Shown: positions 6,680 to 8,941 of the stretch, one piece after another
Numbering within the stretch: the stretch's first letter is position 1
How the letters are laid out: the number at the start of each line of letters is the position of its first letter
From: Chloroflexota bacterium
GTDB lineage: Bacteria > Chloroflexota > Limnocylindria > Limnocylindrales > CSP1-4
Assembly (NCBI GenBank): GCA_021812735.1
Contig: JAKAMV010000354.1
Coordinates: forward strand, 1 to 8,941
Direction of reading: 5' to 3'
DNA length: 8,941 nucleotides
Made by a program: the position numbers and the translations under genes
Notes under the pieces: generated by a model
Database searches by the model: none
The model's input: the letters and a program-made list of their open reading frames with translations, nothing else
Told to the model about the DNA's origin: nothing

Positions 6680-7026
6680 CGTCTCGGCGCCAACCCCTTG
6701 TGATCAGTTCAACAGCCCTGCAGTGCGCAGCGATGGCGCTGGTGCCGTCTCGACGGCTCGGCACACGGTGCGGACCGCTGAGACGGTGAAGCCGGCGACG
6801 ACCAGCGCGGATCCTTGGGCGCGAGCCCCCGGTCCGAAGCCCGGACCTGCCCCTGTCAGCCGGCTCGCCCGACTATCATCCCTGCAGCGCGAGCGGCCGC
6901 GCCGATCGTGCGGCGGGACATTCGGGCGCCGGGCGCGCATCCGGACGGCCGCACCGAGCGAACGGAGATGCTCACGCCGGATACGCGTGCCTCCCTGCCG
7001 CTGACTGGACCAAGGTACATCGCCCC
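6680..7026. promoter_or_regulatory. Divergent intergenic region between deacetylase and flippase genes
   Basis: These 347 bp separate two divergently transcribed genes and must hold both promoters if no other gene is present. On the plus strand TATCAT at 6874-6879 is a possible -10 box; CTGTCA (6853-6858) upstream is a poor, closely spaced -35. AAGG at 7012-7015 lies 11 bases before the flippase ATG as a weak ribosome binding site. Hairpin-forming repeats include CCGTC/GACGG at 6745-6756 and GTGCCG/CGGCAC at 6742-6764. Open frames on both strands here encode Arg/Pro-rich sequence without motifs, and I do not call them genes. No clear minus-strand promoter was found. Confidence 0.4.
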
Positions 7027-8358
7027 ATGACGCGCCTGCTCAGGACCGGCACCTTCTCGGACAGGGTCGCGATCCTCATGGTCGCACAGATCGTCACTGT
7101 GGCGATCAGCGTCTTCAACTCGTTCTTCTTCGCGAAGCTCCTCGGGCCGGCAGGCAAGGGCGACTACTACCTTCTCGTGCTGGTACCGACGACCATCATG
7201 GTCCTGATCCAGTTCGGCCTGGCCCGGGCCCTCGGCTTCTACACAGCTCGCGGACACACGCAAGGGATCGTCGCGCGGGCGCTCGTGCTGGCCGCCGCGA
7301 TCTCCGGCTCGGCGTTCGTGCTCGCCGTCGCAGCGCTGCCCATCCTGGAGGACACGATCATGCGTGGGCTGCAGCCCGCCCAGATCGTCCTCAGCCTGTG
7401 CGCGATCCCGCTCCTGCTCACGGCGACCTTCGCGACGGCGATCGTGATCGGCCGCCAGGCCGTCCGCTGGTACGCGACGGTCAACATCGTCCAGGCCGTC
7501 AGCGCGACGTGCCTCCTGGCGATCCTCGTGGGGATCGTCGGCCTCGGCGTGAACGGGGCCGTCACCGCCTTCCTCCTCACATCCCTCATCGCCATGGTCG
7601 GGCTCATCCTGGGGGCAAAGCGGGTGTGCGCGACCGTGTCGGATCCTGGCTCGGTGACCTACCGGCAGCTCTTTCGGTACGGGCTGCCTCTGTACCCGGG
7701 CAGCATCACGACCTTCTTCTCGAGTCGGATCGACGTCTTCCTGTTGGCCGCTCTCCTGGCCGAACCGTCCGCGCCACTCGGCTGGTACAGCATGGCGGTG
7801 TCGGGGGCGGAGATGGTGTTCCTCTTCCCGGAAGCCGTGTCCACTGTCTTCTTCCCGCACGTCGCGGCATCGTCGCGGAACGACTCCGACCGCCAGGTCA
7901 CGATGGTCTCGAGGGTCACTCTCTCGCTGACGGCGACCGGTGCCCTCCTCGTTGCTCCCGTCGTCACCGCGCTGATCACGATGCTGCTGCCCGCCTTCGG
8001 CCCCGCTCTGCCTGCCCTCTATCTGCTCCTGCCCGGGGTGGTCTCCTTCAGCGTCGCCAAGGTCGTCACCGACTACATCTCCGGGCTCGGCAAGACAGGC
8101 GTGACCTCAGCGATCTACGTTGGCGCTTTCGCAGTCAACGTTGCAGTCAACCTGGTGCTCATCCCACGTTTCGGGATCGTCGGGGCCGCGGCCGCGTCGC
8201 TGGTCTCCTACTCGACGGCCGCCCTTGCGGCGACCGCGATCGCGGCACGTCTTGCCGACGCATCGGTGCTCGACTTCTGGCTGCCCACCAGAAGCGACAT
8301 CGACCTCGCCTTCGCGGCGCTGCGTGCGCTGTGGCGCCGCGTCACGGGCGGCCGGTGA
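7027..8358 (+). CDS. Wzx-like oligosaccharide flippase (MOP superfamily polysaccharide transporter)
   Basis: The 443-aa integral membrane protein has about 12 predicted helices and the usual length for Wzx. By family knowledge it flips undecaprenyl-diphosphate-linked repeat units across the inner membrane for Wzy to polymerise. Family-like sequence includes FFFAKLLGPAGKGDYYLL (33-50), the helix-2 signature of polysaccharide synthase transporters. The second half opens with FRYGLPLYPGSI (216-227) and SRIDVFLLAALL (233-244), mirroring the N-terminal half, and has VSTVFFPHVA (271-280), VVTDYISGLGKTG (346-358) and NLVLIPRFGIVGAAAASLVSY (375-395, typical end of the second bundle). The C-terminal tail (about 412-443) is cytoplasmic and basic. 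It starts at ATG7027 after weak AAGG. Its stop is 3 bp from the convergent glycosyltransferase stop, so it is probably the last gene of its own transcript. Cargo specificity is not readable. Confidence 0.93.
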   Translation: MTRLLRTGTFSDRVAILMVAQIVTVAISVFNSFFFAKLLGPAGKGDYYLLVLVPTTIMVLIQFGLARALGFYTARGHTQGIVARALVLAAAISGSAFVLAVAALPILEDTIMRGLQPAQIVLSLCAIPLLLTATFATAIVIGRQAVRWYATVNIVQAVSATCLLAILVGIVGLGVNGAVTAFLLTSLIAMVGLILGAKRVCATVSDPGSVTYRQLFRYGLPLYPGSITTFFSSRIDVFLLAALLAEPSAPLGWYSMAVSGAEMVFLFPEAVSTVFFPHVAASSRNDSDRQVTMVSRVTLSLTATGALLVAPVVTALITMLLPAFGPALPALYLLLPGVVSFSVAKVVTDYISGLGKTGVTSAIYVGAFAVNVAVNLVLIPRFGIVGAAAASLVSYSTAALAATAIAARLADASVLDFWLPTRSDIDLAFAALRALWRRVTGGR

Positions 8359-8361
8359 CTG

Positions 8362-8941
8362 CTACCCGCGAGCGCGACTGCCGATGGCTCGCTCGACGAC
8401 CCCCAACCGCTCGCGCGCTCGGACGGCCCATGAATGCCGCTGGACCACGGCCTCGCGTCCCAGCCGGCCCATCTCGGATGCCAAGTCGGGTTCGTCGATG
8501 ATCCGCCGTAGAGCGCCTGCCAGGGCCGCCGGGTCGCCCGGCTCTACCACGAGGCCGCACTTCTCGGAGGTCACCAGGTCGGCCAGGCCCGCGGTGTCCG
8601 ACACGATCACGGGCGTCCCGCAGGCCATCGACTCGTAGACCTTGAGGGGCGAAAGGCCCGTAGCCGCGCGGGCGGGTTCGAACATGGGCACGATCGATGC
8701 GACGGCCCCGGCCACCACGCCGGCCACCTCGCCGTACGGCAGCCTCCCCAGGTAGATGACCCGCCCGTCGTTCGCGGCGACCCCCTCGACGTCCGCGCGG
8801 AGCGCTCCGTCACCGACGAAGACGAGCGAGAGCTCCGGAGGCCAACCGGGCGTGTCGCGGGCGTCGATGATTGGCGTGTCGTTCGCCTCGACTTGCAGGC
8901 GGAATTCGGCGAGCGAAAGTGCAGGGTGGGCGATGCCGCCC
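8362..8941 (-). CDS. GT4 glycosyltransferase, C-terminal part (5' end beyond the window)
   Basis: An open frame runs on the minus strand from the right edge to TAG at 8362-8364, giving 192 residues without the start. It is the nucleotide-sugar-binding half of a GT-B enzyme. In order come LSLVFVGDGALR, then GRVIYLGRLPYGEVAGVV, typical of the strand-helix before the donor site. SPLKVYESMACGTPVIVSD holds the second Glu of the EX7E-type motif, and GLVVEPGDPAALAGAL and a C-terminal helical tail ending in SRARG follow. This matches GT4 (Glycos_transf_1) proteins of the WbuB-like or WcaI-like type. It probably adds a sugar to the same repeat unit. A GTG at 8727 is only an internal Val codon, since coding similarity continues upstream. 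The gene meets the flippase gene tail to tail with 3 bp between stops. Confidence 0.9.
   Translation of the reverse strand, partial: GGIAHPALSLAEFRLQVEANDTPIIDARDTPGWPPELSLVFVGDGALRADVEGVAANDGRVIYLGRLPYGEVAGVVAGAVASIVPMFEPARAATGLSPLKVYESMACGTPVIVSDTAGLADLVTSEKCGLVVEPGDPAALAGALRRIIDEPDLASEMGRLGREAVVQRHSWAVRARERLGVVERAIGSRARG

Noticed and set aside
6704..6940. A 78-codon minus-strand frame in the divergent intergenic region.
   Set aside because: There is no motif or convincing ribosome binding site, and its N-terminal half is Arg/Gly/Ser-rich. It might be a small gene, but nothing positive supports it.
6856..7860. A 334-codon minus-strand frame opposite the flippase.
   Set aside because: It is a highly charged His/Asp/Arg/Glu-rich shadow of the transmembrane protein on the plus strand.

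Overview
The window is a stretch of an extracellular or capsular polysaccharide (Wzx/Wzy-type) locus from a very GC-rich bacterium. The G+C content, GTG use, fused Wzz/BY-kinase and a four-cysteine small-protein motif that I associate mainly with Chloroflexota suggest a Chloroflexota (for example Limnocylindria-like) or actinobacterial source. This placement is an inference, with no rRNA or marker gene to test it.

Layout. (1) Bases 1-668 hold a strong inverted repeat (118-150), a TATGAT hexamer, and a 107-aa Cys-motif ORF (167-490, +) that appears leaderless. A weak TTGACG element follows. (2) 669-2303 (+) encodes a Wzz-type chain-length regulator fused to a bacterial tyrosine kinase. It is followed by a possible 37-codon ORF and by a Wzy/O-antigen-ligase-like membrane protein (2417-3859, +). 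(3) A two-gene minus-strand operon lies next: an NodB-like polysaccharide deacetylase family protein (6679-5243), then a GT4-type glycosyltransferase (5246-3813). The two genes are joined by a 4-bp ATGA overlap, and the glycosyltransferase 3' end overlaps the wzy-like gene by 47 bp tail to tail. (4) A 347-bp divergent intergenic region separates the operon from a Wzx-like flippase (7027-8358, +). (5) The C-terminal part of a second GT4 enzyme enters from the right edge on the minus strand (8941-8362). Its stop codon is 3 bp from the flippase stop.

Together these genes supply several steps of a Wzx/Wzy pathway. Glycosyltransferases build a lipid-linked oligosaccharide, Wzx flips it, Wzy polymerises it, and Wzz/BY-kinase sets chain length and assembly. 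The deacetylase-family protein may modify amino sugars or act on a related acyl linkage. No initiating sugar-phosphate transferase or outer-membrane exporter is in the window. The least ordinary item is the Cys-motif ORF at the left end, with its promoter-like element and dyad. No tRNA, rRNA, CRISPR array, insertion sequence or integrase was seen.
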